Assembly: GCA_033297075.1 (NCBI GenBank)
Contig: MU858056.1
Coordinates: 455,317-519,316 of the forward strand
Direction: 5' to 3'
Source of the DNA: Rhypophila decipiens
Lineage: Eukaryota > Ascomycota > Sordariomycetes > Sordariales > Naviculisporaceae
Length of the DNA: 64,000 nucleotides
Under the pieces are notes generated by a model. That model was given only the letters and a program-made list of their open reading frames with translations. It was not told the origin of the DNA and did not search any database. This document shows positions 45,829-56,075 of the stretch, one piece after another. Position 1 is the first letter of the stretch. Each line of letters begins with the position of its first letter. The translations under genes were made by a program, and so were the position numbers.

Positions 45829-46104
45829 CCCGTCAAGAGCTATAATCGCCCCTGACCCTCTAGCGGAGCATTGGGGTCAGGACGGTTGATTCGATAAAAA
45901 ACGGTTGATTCGATAATGTATTTTCCCCGTATATAACCCTAACCCTTAGACTGCCTATAGCAGTGCACGTGCCACATTTTAGTGCAGGGTTAGGGTTATG
46001 TATGGCGAGGAATAAATTATCGAATCAACCGTTTTTTATCGAATCAACCGTCCTGACCCCAATGCTCCGCTAGAGGGTCAGGGGCGATTATAGCTCTTGA
46101 CGGG
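45829..46104. mobile_element. MITE-like element with perfect 88-base terminal inverted repeats
   Basis: The left arm 45829-45916 and the right arm 46017-46104 are exact reverse complements over all 88 bases by direct reading. The termini read CCCGTCAAGAGC and GCTCTTGACGGG. Inside each arm is a direct repeat of CGGTTGATTCGATAA separated by a short A run, and a smaller inverted pair (CCTGACCC and GGGTCAGG). The 100-base core continues as an imperfect hairpin with AACCCTAACCCT facing AGGGTTAGGGTT, and has a CACGTG near its centre. It has no coding capacity. The right flank starts TAGCTA and the left flank ends GGCTG, so a TA target duplication is possible only if one base has changed. It sits between the converging AOS1 and 47-50 kb genes. 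Confidence 0.88.
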
Positions 46105-46668
46105 TAGCTAGTTGACTTGGGAATTTCAAGAAATGGGAAAATGGAACAAACAAAACCATTTCTCATTTCATCCCGACTGAACTGCTCAAAATATGTCAAG
46201 TTGCTCGAGCGAGAAAGACTGAAGTCCAATTCATGTGCCATTCATTAAGTACCTAGGACCAAACGTACGCTAGGTATCGAGGTATAGGTATAGTAAACAT
46301 TTATAAATTACATTCATCCATCCATACACATGACCAATATTTTGTTTCTTCCCCCCCTCTTGAGTCTTTCCATAGATTCCACGAAATCCTCACTCACTCG
46401 TCCTTCCGCTCCAACCATGAAATTATCCACGCTTAATGTAGCCCACTGAAACAAAAGGAAAAAAACAATGAAAGATCAAGAAAGACAAATGCGCCACTGT
46501 AGATATGATATGTATATAAAGGAAAATATGCAAACAATCCCCAGGCTAGGAAAGAAAGGGCCAAACGCCGCGCGAGTACACTCGCTATACTGAGTAATCA
46601 CCGCAAGCAGGCCATGATAATCAGGAAAATCAGATAATAAAAAACTCCATCACTTTGAGTTCCAAGTT
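46105..46668. other. Spacer right of the palindromic element
   Basis: AT-rich sequence without gene content; probably 3' untranslated or spacer sequence of the minus-strand gene. Confidence 0.5.
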
Positions 46669-47127
46669 CTATTTATAATAGAACCCGGGCTCACGTTTGA
46701 TGCGGTTCCGCCGTAGCAGGTAGCCATGAGCCACTGCATCGGCCTTGTTGGGGATTACGCCATTCTCACCATCCGTCTCCTTATCCGAGTTCTTCAGCTC
46801 GACCTTGGTTGTATCCTCTTGGGATGCAGGACGGGCCGCTTTAGCACCACGACCGAGGTGGCTTTCTGCTGCAGCTAGAGAAGCACCGGACGCTTCGATA
46901 TCAGGCACCGGGACGGCGAGGATAGTTGGCACGCTCGTTGTACTGGCAGCTGGCTGGGAAATTGTGCAGACTGCCAAGGTTGGCTTAGTGAAATGAAGAC
47001 GCTTGTGTGGTCGTTGGACAGCATCCTGGTCTCCCTCCTCTTCTTCTTTCAAGTCACTTGTTGTAGTGGCGCTATGCTTTCGCTTGGTAGCAACGGCAGG
47101 AGTAGTGATGATAGAAGAAGCCTCTTC
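46669..47127 (-). other. Coding-like in-frame extension behind a TAG stop
   Basis: Directly after the stop codon of the 47-50 kb gene the same frame stays open for 152 more codons to a TAG at 46669-46671. The translation looks like real protein: EEASSIITTPAVATKRKHSATTT, then RPHKRLHFTKPTLAVCTISQP, SHLGRGAKAARPASQEDTTK and an ending LLRRNRIKREPGFYYK, with basic nuclear-type patches. A 51-base intron hiding the stop would need a weak GTGATG donor and an AAG acceptor. Readthrough, a nonsense allele, or a non-consensus intron are the alternatives. Confidence 0.5.
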
Positions 47128-50100
47128 CTAAGAAGGCTCTTCCCCGCCTCCCGTCGTTGTCCCTGCAGCATCACCCTTGGAAGTGGGTCGGGAAGTTGAC
47201 GATGACGACGACGACTTTTTGATATTGCTCTGGTTGTTATGTGTCCAGCCACGAATATGTGTTGGCCCATGACGGGGTGGCGCTTCCTTGGCCGAATAGT
47301 CCTTGATCTGCTCGCGGTAGTCGAATTGGACCGTGCGGAGCTCCTGACCGCTGCCGGGATAGCCCATTCGGTGCGGCGGGGTCGGTGCCGGTTCCAGTTT
47401 CCGGTACTTGTTGGAAGAACTTCCGGGTCGGGAGCGCGGCGAAGGGGTTGCGGCACTTGTTGTTGGATTGGAGAACTGGATCGGGACGAATGGTGCTCCA
47501 CCACCATTGTGTGGCAGTGCAGATTGAGGGACACCTGTTTGGATAGTAACAGGTGCCGAAGGACCGTGGTTCAGAGGAGGCGGCGCGGCAGCGATGGGAA
47601 CGGGTGCAATGTGCACAGGAACACTATGGTACTCTGGCGGGGAGCCATATATGCTCGCCAGTGGTGGAGGCGGTTGCACATGGCCTTGGGCCGGGACGGG
47701 GGGACCCTGCATAAATCCTTGGCCATTGCCATGTACCGGAGGGCCCGGAAAAGCCACCATCTGCTGCGGCGGCATACCGGGTGGTGGCACAGGAGCTGGT
47801 ATATACTCCTGAACCGAAAAGCTCGTGTGGAACGGCCGGTTCGGATTGGGAGGATAAAAGGCGCCGCTGTTGGAAGACACCATGCTGGGGTGCTGGAGCA
47901 CCGGGCTCTCCTGGGCCTCGGGCGGTGGGCTGTCGTTCAATAGACCTCGAACCGGCCGTAGTGCTGGCAGCCCTTTATTGCCATTGTTCGTCCCCGGGTT
48001 GGAGAACGGAGTCCGGTCCGAGGGCGACTCTGTATAGTCCTGGCCTGCCCCAGGTGGCGGAGGATACTCATGGCTAGGACCAGCAGCCGACGGGAAACTG
48101 GGCTGCGGGTTTAATGTAGTCCGCAGAAAGTCGTTGTCATTCTGCTGGACAAAGCCAGCCGTTGGAGCAGGAGGCTGTGACGGCTGCGGTGGTCCCTCGG
48201 AGTGAGAGTACTCTGCCATTCGGATATCGTCTGCCCGCTCAAAACCGACTGGTCTTGCCGCAGCAGCTTCCAGATTCCCTTGTCCGAATAGTGAAGGGTC
48301 GATTGCCGACGTGTCATTTACCACGGTTTGAGCATGATTAGAAACTGCTAAAGGTTCAGCCACATACTGAGGTGGGTGGTGGTTAGGTTGAGTAGAGAAC
48401 GACACTTGCTCTGCAGCATCGGCGAGGAACGAGAGGCTGCTAGTGTCTGCAACCAAGGGAGGTGGTGGAGCTTCTTGGATGGACTGTGCCATCACTGGCT
48501 GTATAGGTTGAGAGGATGGAGAGGTGTCGGTGAATACATCACGAATGGCGTCGTAGGGTCGTGATGACTGCGCCTGCTGTGGAGACGGATTCGAAGCGGC
48601 AAGACGGTCTGCTTCATCCTCGGCGTCTATCACGGCCGCCGCCTGAAGAGCCTCTTCAACAAATCCGTTGAACCCAGCCAAGTTTTCCACCACCAACGCC
48701 AAGCTGGACTCGCGAGTGTCTTGTTCAATTTTCGGAGAAGGAGATATCTCTTGTTCGGGATCCATGCCCCTGGCAATCAACATCTTCCGCCGGTATTCAC
48801 CGAGGACATTTGGTTCAGGTGCGACCTCTGACTCGGGGATTCCTTGCTCCTTGCAAAATTCACTCAGCTCAGCTTTAAATCGAACTCTGTCCTCTATTTT
48901 CTGCAGCTCTTGATCAAGCCGTGCTGCCGGAATGGTTCGGGAGGCATGTGTCTTGGTCCCGTCCGGAGCAACAAGCACGACGGGTTTCCAGCCAGATTCG
49001 ACCGGCTTGGGGGGTTCCCAGTCGTTTATAGAGCTGTTGAGGACGATGCCTAATGTGGGATGAAGGCGATGCTTCTTTATGAGTGCTTCGTCAAACTCGT
49101 CTTCTGGGTTGGTCGAGTCCCAGGTGCCAACGCGTCGGTCGATGAACATGTAGTTAGAGTTGGGCTTGTCGAGATACCTCCCACGGCGTGCCTTGGTGGC
49201 GCCTTTCTGAAGTGAGTTTGTGGAATCTCGGAAGCCGATTTCATGGTCTTCCCAATAAAAGGGCATGGGCACCATGATACGGTTGTTTGGCATACTCATT
49301 TGGGTAGCCTTTCGATTGATAAGGCGGATGCCGTGGTCATCGGGTGATGTGGCACCGCGAGGAACAGGAATCTCCAGTGGGTCCCTGGGGGTAGTCACGC
49401 CGCTCGTTCTGGCCTGGTCCGCATTTCCTGGAGACGGTGCATCTAATGGCTCGGGCCGAGGGGACGGCGCGTTGGACGGAGGCGTCTCGGAGCTTCTCTC
49501 TTCGAGTGCCTCGACCGCTGCGAGCAGGCCAGAGGGGTGTCGAGCCATATTGGGGCTGGCCTCGCCTTTCTTGGCGATAGCTGCTACCTTGGGAGCTGGC
49601 TGCCCATCTGGCTGCTCCTCGGCTTTCCTCTTTGCCCATTCTGCCGGAAGGACCTCTTCTCTCTTGGTCATAAGTTCGCTGACAGGCTTCCCAGAAACCG
49701 GTACGTAGGCACCATCGATCATCTCTATGAACGGACCCTGGTTGTCCGACTCTTTCTGGGAGATGGCTTTGTACATGTAGTCTGAAGTTTCTTCAGGACC
49801 TGCCGGTAGCTTTATTCGGGAGACATTCCGGTTAGCAAGAAAGCAAGCAAGACGACAATTTCAGCATGGTGTGCTTACATCAAGTGGTAGACCAGCAGCG
49901 TGGAGGCTTTCCAACATGTCAAGCTGGCGCAGAAGCTGGCCATATGCCTCGTGGCAAAGGTCTGCCATTTGGTCCTGTTGTATGTATAATTAGTCTCAGC
50001 ATGATAACAAACACGACGCAGACACATGTCCTTCTTTCACTTACGTCAGTTGATCTGTTGACGGCTTCGATCTCTCCATCGAGGACGTGGCGAGCCATGG

Positions 50101-50668
50101 CAAGCTCTATCTGGTGGCGGTCGTTGACCTGCTTCTGCTGGTCGGCTAGCCTCGAGGAGAGGAAGTTCTGCGTCTCGGCATACTCGGGGTTCCGCTCAAG
50201 GGCTGCCGGGTCCTCGAGAAGCTCCGAGATGCTCCGGTCGGCAATCTCGTTGAGCGGGGCCTTCAGGGCCTTTTGGACGGCGCTGAAGGACTGCTTAAGG
50301 TCCTGCATGCGCTCGTATGCGGCCTGGGCTCGTGAGGTGTCGAAAAGTTTCTTTCGACGGCCAGCCGCCGTCACCTTGGTGGTAGTGGTGGTAGTGGTAC
50401 TGGTAGTGCCGGTGGCGGCATTGGTCTTGGTTCGGGCGCCTTTAGGGCCACCCTTCCTGGTACCAGTAACTCTGGCGTTTGTGGTATTCTTAGCCGGGCT
50501 GGCATGGTGAGAAGCGGCGGCGTCATCAGCCGGGACCTCGTCGATCTCGCCCTCGGCCGGCCGCACACCGTCCAGTGCCGCCGTGGCGCCGTTGATGGTG
50601 AGATGGGGCATCTTGGCCCCAGACGGAGTGTCAGGATCTACCTGCTGTCTGTTGACTTCAGTACTCAT
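47128..50668 (-). CDS. Large fungal protein of unknown function, possibly nuclear
   Basis: Exons 50668-50045, 49974-49879 and 49809-47128 give 1133 residues up to TAG at 47128-47130. I do not recognise it. Residues 1-100 are low complexity with a Thr run and a Lys/Arg patch (GRRKKLF). A helical part follows (RAQAAYERMQDLKQSFSAVQKALKAPLNEIADRSI, RLADQQKQVNDRHQIELAMARHVL), continued by exon 2 (DQMADLCHEAYGQLLRQLDMLESLHAAGLPLD). Exon 3 opens with a compact region (YMYKAISQKESDNQGPFIEMIDGAYVPVSG), then conserved-looking blocks MVPMPFYWEDHEIGFRDSTN, FIDRRVGTWDSTNPEDEFDEALIKKHRLHPTLGIV and a helix ending EVAPEPNVLGEYRRKMLIARG. The last 450 residues are Pro/Gln-rich, ending in VQFDYREQIKDYSAKEAP, then GPTHIRGWTHNN. 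All three exons are in phase 0. The stop may not be the true end (see the extension at 46669-47127). Confidence 0.82.
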
Positions 50669-53555
50669 CGTTTTGCTGTAATGTCATGAAAAAGGAGATT
50701 GGCGGTCCAAGATATGAAGAACCTGAATGAGCGGCAAGTATTGGAAGTTGGGTTTGAGGTTAAGCTTCTTCCGGGGAGCCAGCAAGAGCTTGAAGAGAAA
50801 AAAAAAAGTGGGCTAGTCGAATTACAACAATAGCATGTCGACAAGAATAGCAAGCTGAAGTACGGTGGGTATCAAAGATGGGATGAACAGTAAAAAAAAG
50901 GATGTTGAATATGAAGTAACAGACGCGAAGGGGGAAATGGGAAATGGGATGGAAGATGCTCAAATGCAGCCAGGGGCCGTATTGTGTGGACAGCACGAAC
51001 AGGAGTAGAATCTGTAGGAAAAGCCCTTTGCTTTACTCACCAAGGAGGATATCTTATACAGCCCACGACGGCAACAGTGAAGTTGATGTCGATGCCGACT
51101 AGGTAGAACAAGAGTCTGAAGTGGCTGGTTCAGGTCGAACTTGACCTTTTGTCCAATAGGACCAATCCTACAACCTGTCGAAAATTGGAATCAGCATCGT
51201 CTCTCTCACCCGCTGAATGGGGCCAAACACGGCCAGGAGTAAAGAGAAACAGTGAAAGAAAGAAAGAAGTAGCAGCATACGGATATCTCAGAGAGGGCGA
51301 ATGCCGTGTTGCAAGCCCAGCACTCGGCATGGACCATGTGGTGTTCTGCCTTTGAATATTTGCAACTCCAGCGTGTGCAAGACAGCAAGTGCAGGCTGGT
51401 GTTGAAGTTGCAAGTTCGACAGCTGGGCTTGGCGGGTGTTACGGGTGTGGATGCGGCGTGGCGCTCGCTCCCCAGTGGTCCGTCCAGTGCTTTTTTGGGA
51501 AAGGTGGAGGATTTTTTTCAAAACTCACCTCAACCCAGCGAACAGGTCCAACCTCGAGGGACATGTATGATGTATTATCCAGCCATCACCGCCACTTGTA
51601 TGGATATTTCATCTGAATTTGACAGATTCTGAACAATATGAATGCGAACAGAATATTTAACAATACAATAGGGGATCGAGTTGCTGTCAAACTTTCAGGT
51701 CCATGTCTTAACTTTAGTCTTTAGGTCAAGCCCCACAGCTCCGGGGCACACATTAGGTCAGCGTCAGCACTGCAATAACAACGCAGAACACGGCACAGGA
51801 TCCCCAGGCCCCAAACAGGCGGGAGCTGGGGCTGGAGTCTGACCTGGCCAACTGTGGTGCATGAAAGCGCCCTGAATCCGGACCCCACCGAGGCTTAACC
51901 GAAACGGCCAGCCAATTAAATCTCACCAACGATTTCCCAAACAGGAACTCGCCATCCCACGGCCAAGAAGGGACGAATGCTGCTGACACCGAACCGGCAC
52001 GGAAGGGGAAGAAGAAAGACCCGGCTCTTCCGCCTTTTCTCGTCATCGATATATAAAAGCAGCATTCTCTTGATGGGCTTGGAGCCTTATAGAGACCTCA
52101 CTGACATAACGCGTGGGCTTATGTTGGCTTTGAACTACCGGAGGCACTAAGGTGTCTTTACCAGCGCTCGTGTTTCATGTCTCATAATGCTTCTTGAAGC
52201 TTGTGGAGGAATCAGACTTGCTTCGATCATCCACAGCAGCAGAACAAGGGCCGATCTCTTGTTTGAATGCACAATGTCAAAGAGGTCATTCTCTCAATAA
52301 TGTGTCTTTTGCCTGCAAGAGAAGATACTCTGATCTAAAGATACCCAAAATATAGATATATAAAATTTCCAGGTTGGCTTGATGGATCCCTCACGCCCCC
52401 TTTAACATGCTCAATCTTGTTCTTGCATCGTGTGTCGTACAATAATTCGCAGTTCCGCACAGATACACACGCATATGACCTGCCTGATAATGGCCCTATC
52501 ACCTCAAGACTTTCCAGGAGAGTCTAGAATTACGACTTAGCATGGCATTGGGATATGAATGATAGACCGCTCTTATTCTATTTGGTTCTCGTGACTATTA
52601 GTTCTAGATACTGGTTCTGCAGAATCGTCAGAGTGTATATGAATGCATGACAGTCCGAGTCTCTGAATAGGTGACACAACGGAGATCCTTGGTTTCCTTT
52701 TGTGGAACGGATTTGCTCATCTCTGGACGCCAAGATACAACCGGAAAAAAGAGGTGGCAGAATGCAGAAGAACCTTTATAAAAGGAAAAAGACTTTTGTT
52801 CGCCGAAAGTAAAAAATTAACAAGGCAGGAATTTAAAGATCCGAATGTACAAGGCAAAAAGCTTCTTGTAGTACCAGGATCTTCCCCGACAGAAAACTCA
52901 ATATTACAAGGACAGAGGGTTCCCAACCGGACCAATTGCAGGAGGCCACCGTTCAAAGGGAATATGACACAATAGTTCCGAGGACCCCAGTAACTATCCT
53001 CGATCTGATCGTATTCATCGCCATCGCAGTGAGAACATCCGTAGCCACGTTACCCAGAGTTAAACAGTGTGCGTAGGCGTAGGTAGCCGTGGATCGCAAG
53101 GCGTCTCCAGTGCTCCACGCGCTCCCACGGTCTCCAACTGCCATGCCACGGCGTCTACCGTTGGCTTGTCCGGATACGTATCGTGGAGCCGCCTTGGCAC
53201 CACCCCCACCAAAGTGCTGCTGTACCTCCCCCAGCAAAATAGCTGTAAGAGGTACTTTTGTTCAGCCGCTGGTCCACTGCAGACCCCAGTTCCACATCCC
53301 CTGGTCGAAGCGGGCCCGGGAGGGTCCACTTTATTTTGACGGCCCGGAGCTTGTCAGGATGGAACTCGGAATTCGGAAAATTGGGACCAACAACCTCCAT
53401 CATCCGGTGTTCGACACTCCGCTTTTTTATCCTCGGCCGCCGGTCGTTCGGCATACACACCCAACTCCGAAAAACTCGACATCTCACGGATTGACTGCCC
53501 AAACAGCGCCACAGCCATCCACAAGAACCGCATAATCGATCTCTTGACAGCCAGA
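50669..53555. other. Divergent intergenic region, no gene seen
   Basis: About 2.9 kb between two start codons pointing away from each other. A-rich tracts occur around 50790-50930, just upstream of the large minus-strand gene. Frames on either strand further along (for example 51750-52046 minus and 52700-52975 plus) have no motif or splice logic. No repeat or RNA gene seen. Confidence 0.5.
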
Positions 53556-54752
53556 ATGGGAAAGAAAGGCGGTGGTCGCCTCCACCAAGCTCAAAAGGCA
53601 GCCAAACAATCACTACAACAAGGCAAAAAGCAAAAGTCGCAAGGCCCGGCAGCGAAACGGCACAAAGTAGGCGGCAGTGGAGGCGGAATTCCAAAGCAGC
53701 AACCACACAAACAAGCGAAAAAGAAGGCCCCGCAGCCAAAACAACACACCGAACCAGTAATACCCTTCTCCCCCGAAGAAACCATCCTCCTGATCGGCGA
53801 AGGAGACCTGAGCTTCGCCGCGAGTCTAGCAGCCCACCACGGATGCACGAATCTGACGGCGACGGTGCTGGAAAAGAACATCGACGAGCTCGCTGAGAAA
53901 TATCCACATGTACATGCGAACATTTCCAAAATATGTCCTCCCTCGTCCTCGGCTTCATCGACGCCCGAGCCAGAAGACCAACAAAATGGGCATGAACAAA
54001 AAAACCAGGACGAGATAGACTCCAGTGCTGCTGGCAGTGCGGAAAAGAATGGCAATGCCAAAAACACCACACCTAATGCCCCCCGCAGAAGCAGTAATAA
54101 CTACAGCAACAACAACAAAATCCTCTACAACATCGACGCCCGAAAATTCGCCCCCTTCGTACGAAAACCCGGCGGCGTCGGTTCACCCACGATCGGCCTC
54201 ATGGACCGTATAATCTTCAACTTCCCCCACGTAGGCGGTAAATCAACCGACGTGAACCGCCAGGTACGATACAACCAAGAGATGCTGGTCGATTTCTTCA
54301 AACGAGCCGAGGCATCGCTTTCCCCCGGGGGGTCCATTATCGTCACTTTGTTTGAAGGGGAGCCGTATACACTCTGGAACGTGAGAGATTTGGCGAGGCA
54401 TTCTGGACTCCAGGTCGAGAGGAGCTTCAAGTTCCAGGCGGGGGCGTATCCGGGGTATAGTCATGTGAGGACTTTGGGCGTGTTGAGGGACAAGAAGAGT
54501 GGTGAGATTACGGGCGGTGGCTGGAAAGGTGAGGAACGGAGCGCGAGGAGTTATGTCTTTGTTAGGAAGGATGATAGGTATAGGCCGCCTCGGGGGGATC
54601 AGCAGCAAGTGGTGAGGAGGAAGAGGAAACGTGGAGCGGGGGATGGTGAAGATGGGAGTAGCAGTGACGAGGAAGACGAAGAGTACCCAGGCGATGACGT
54701 CGAAGAGGAGGAAGAAGGTGATGAAGAGAATGAAGAGAGTGGGAGAGAGTGA
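53556..54752 (+). CDS. BMT5: 25S rRNA (uridine-N3)-methyltransferase, BMT5-like (DUF2431)
   Basis: A single exon of 398 residues, starting at ATG 53556 (MGKKGGGRLHQ). Yeast Bmt5 makes m3U in 25S rRNA in the nucleolus. The first 75 residues are a Lys/Gln-rich nucleolar-type tail. The Rossmann SAM fold opens with ETILLIGEGDLSFAASLAAHHG, continues with LTATVLEKNIDELAEKYPHVHANI, and after a roughly 60-residue Ser/Asn-rich insert resumes with ILYNIDARKF. The family signature FNFPHVGGKSTDVNRQVRYNQEMLVDFFKRA follows, then GGSIIVTLFEGEPYTLWNVRDLA and FKFQAGAYPGYSHVRTLG. The C-terminus is basic (VVRRKRKRG) then strongly acidic (DEEDEEYPGDDVEEEEE). The insert splits the fold between strands. Codons end mostly in C upstream of about 54330 and in G or T after it. 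Confidence 0.92.
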   Translation: MGKKGGGRLHQAQKAAKQSLQQGKKQKSQGPAAKRHKVGGSGGGIPKQQPHKQAKKKAPQPKQHTEPVIPFSPEETILLIGEGDLSFAASLAAHHGCTNLTATVLEKNIDELAEKYPHVHANISKICPPSSSASSTPEPEDQQNGHEQKNQDEIDSSAAGSAEKNGNAKNTTPNAPRRSSNNYSNNNKILYNIDARKFAPFVRKPGGVGSPTIGLMDRIIFNFPHVGGKSTDVNRQVRYNQEMLVDFFKRAEASLSPGGSIIVTLFEGEPYTLWNVRDLARHSGLQVERSFKFQAGAYPGYSHVRTLGVLRDKKSGEITGGGWKGEERSARSYVFVRKDDRYRPPRGDQQQVVRRKRKRGAGDGEDGSSSDEEDEEYPGDDVEEEEEGDEENEESGRE

Positions 54753-55031
54753 ATGATATGGTTCTCTGCTGCGGCGTCTCTTATCGGGCTCTGTTCCTTG
54801 GTGAAAGCATTCTTGGGCCCCTGGGCATTGTTTCTTCGATGCAAGTGAAACCAGCCAGCCAGCCTTTTGCCGCTCACTATGAGATTTCACGAGCCACAAT
54901 GGGGATCTATGATGATACTTGCAGGTAACGCCATATAATTCTCGTCAACATGGGCTTGTTTCTCATCACTCTTCTTCTCACACCTTGGCTCAGGTTTCCG
55001 ATATAGCATGATCCGGATAGTAACTTCAACA
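54753..55031. other. Spacer, no gene seen
   Basis: BMT5 3' flank leading into the decayed minus-strand gene. Nothing further recognised. Confidence 0.5.
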
Positions 55032-55875
55032 TCAGACGAAAGGATACAAGATGAGATCATCGTTGAGTTCTACCTCAGTTATCAGACTCAATATCGTCTC
55101 CATGGCCTGCGAAACATCAGTCTCGCAACCGCTGCGTCCCTTGGGATACTCAGTCTCAACAAAAGGAAGACTATACGCCTCAGCAGCTTCAGTTATAACG
55201 GTATCGACCTGCTCCTACTCATCATCATCAACTATAATAACATCGTCCTCACTCATTCTCAGGCCCAGGAGCTAAACAAGCAGCGGGGCCTTCTTATCGC
55301 CATCGGCAATCTTCTTTTCGCTCTTCTAGCTCTCGACAGCCTGCTTCTTTTCGCTCTTCTAGCTCTCGACAGCCTGCTTCTTTTTCTCCTTTCCGGGCTT
55401 CGGGATCGAGGACATAATAATGCCAGACACCATTCTGCCGCCGACTTGGTTCAGGATCCACCCAAGGTGTGACTTTTGCTGCGAGGTCGTCCTCATATGG
55501 AGATGGCAGTACAGCGCGATAGGAGCTAGGCTTGGGTCGAAGTCTAGGCAGTGAGCAGGCGGGTGGACTTGTAAAGGGCGAACCAGGTCTAAAAGTATCA
55601 TCAAGGATATGGTCCTTCCCATCCTGCAATTCGGTAATACCGTCCGTAATGACTGCTCCCTCCACGGAACAGCGGAAGGCGAGGTCAGACCTAGGTGGCA
55701 GGACTTGGTTTCGGTCTCAACTAGAGGCTCGGGAGAAGCTTGAGGACGGACGGACGTGGCTTGCTGGTTGCGAGGCAGGCACGATTGTGGTGCCAGCCTC
55801 TGAGGAAGGGGCGATCCTGCTGCCTGCTAGTGGGGTAGGAGGAGAGGTACCAACTCTGGAGGAAGGAGGATGCAG
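55032..55875 (-). pseudogene. Decayed protein-coding gene of unknown family
   Basis: Coding-like protein can be read on the minus strand but is broken. One frame gives SSEAGTTIVPASQPASHVRPSS, a TGA at 55717-55719, then VEGAVITDGITELQDGKDHI, LPSPYEDDLAAKVTPWVDPE, RRQNGVWHYYVLDPEARKGEK and two copies of EAGCRELEERK. Near 55305 the sense shifts to the next frame (KIADGDKKAPLLV), with TAG at 55272-55274, then RMSEDDVIIVDDDE, TAG at 55215-55217, then EQVDTVITEAAEAYSLPFVETEYPKG and a tail ending LNDDLILYPFV before TGA at 55032-55034. The stops fit CGA or CAG codons changed by C-to-T. Hidden introns could explain part of this, so the call of pseudogene is inference. The family is not recognised. Confidence 0.45.
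55311..55376. repeat. Tandem duplication of a 33-base unit
   Basis: Units 55311-55343 and 55344-55376 are identical, and a third starts at 55377 but diverges after about eight bases. The unit is a multiple of three and encodes EAGCRELEERK in the decayed minus-strand frame. Confidence 0.95.
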
Positions 55876-55929
55876 CTAGGGTAGACGGATATGGCAATCT
55901 TGTGTGCGCGTGGCCGACGTCGGGACCAG

Positions 55930-56075
55930 CCTGAGCGTCTAGGTAGTTTTGGAAGGGCGAGGTAGACCGGAGTTCCCAGCTGGACTTCAAAAGGTTTTAC
56001 ATGCTGGATTCTCCGGTATCAACACAGGGGCATGATCCTTTATTTAGTTATGCCTGAGCGTCTAGATAGTTTTGG
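55930..56075. repeat. Dispersed direct repeat of about 23 bases
   Basis: CCTGAGCGTCTAGGTAGTTT plus TGG at 55930-55952 recurs at 56053-56075 with one G-to-A change, about 100 bases apart. Weaker similarity seems to extend to the right. This may be a remnant of a duplication next to the decayed gene. Confidence 0.7.

Noticed and set aside
53155..54072. Long minus-strand frame (about 305 codons) across the BMT5 gene
   Set aside because: It is the antisense shadow of the BMT5 coding sequence, which has full family motifs. The antisense translation is Cys/Trp/Arg-rich noise.
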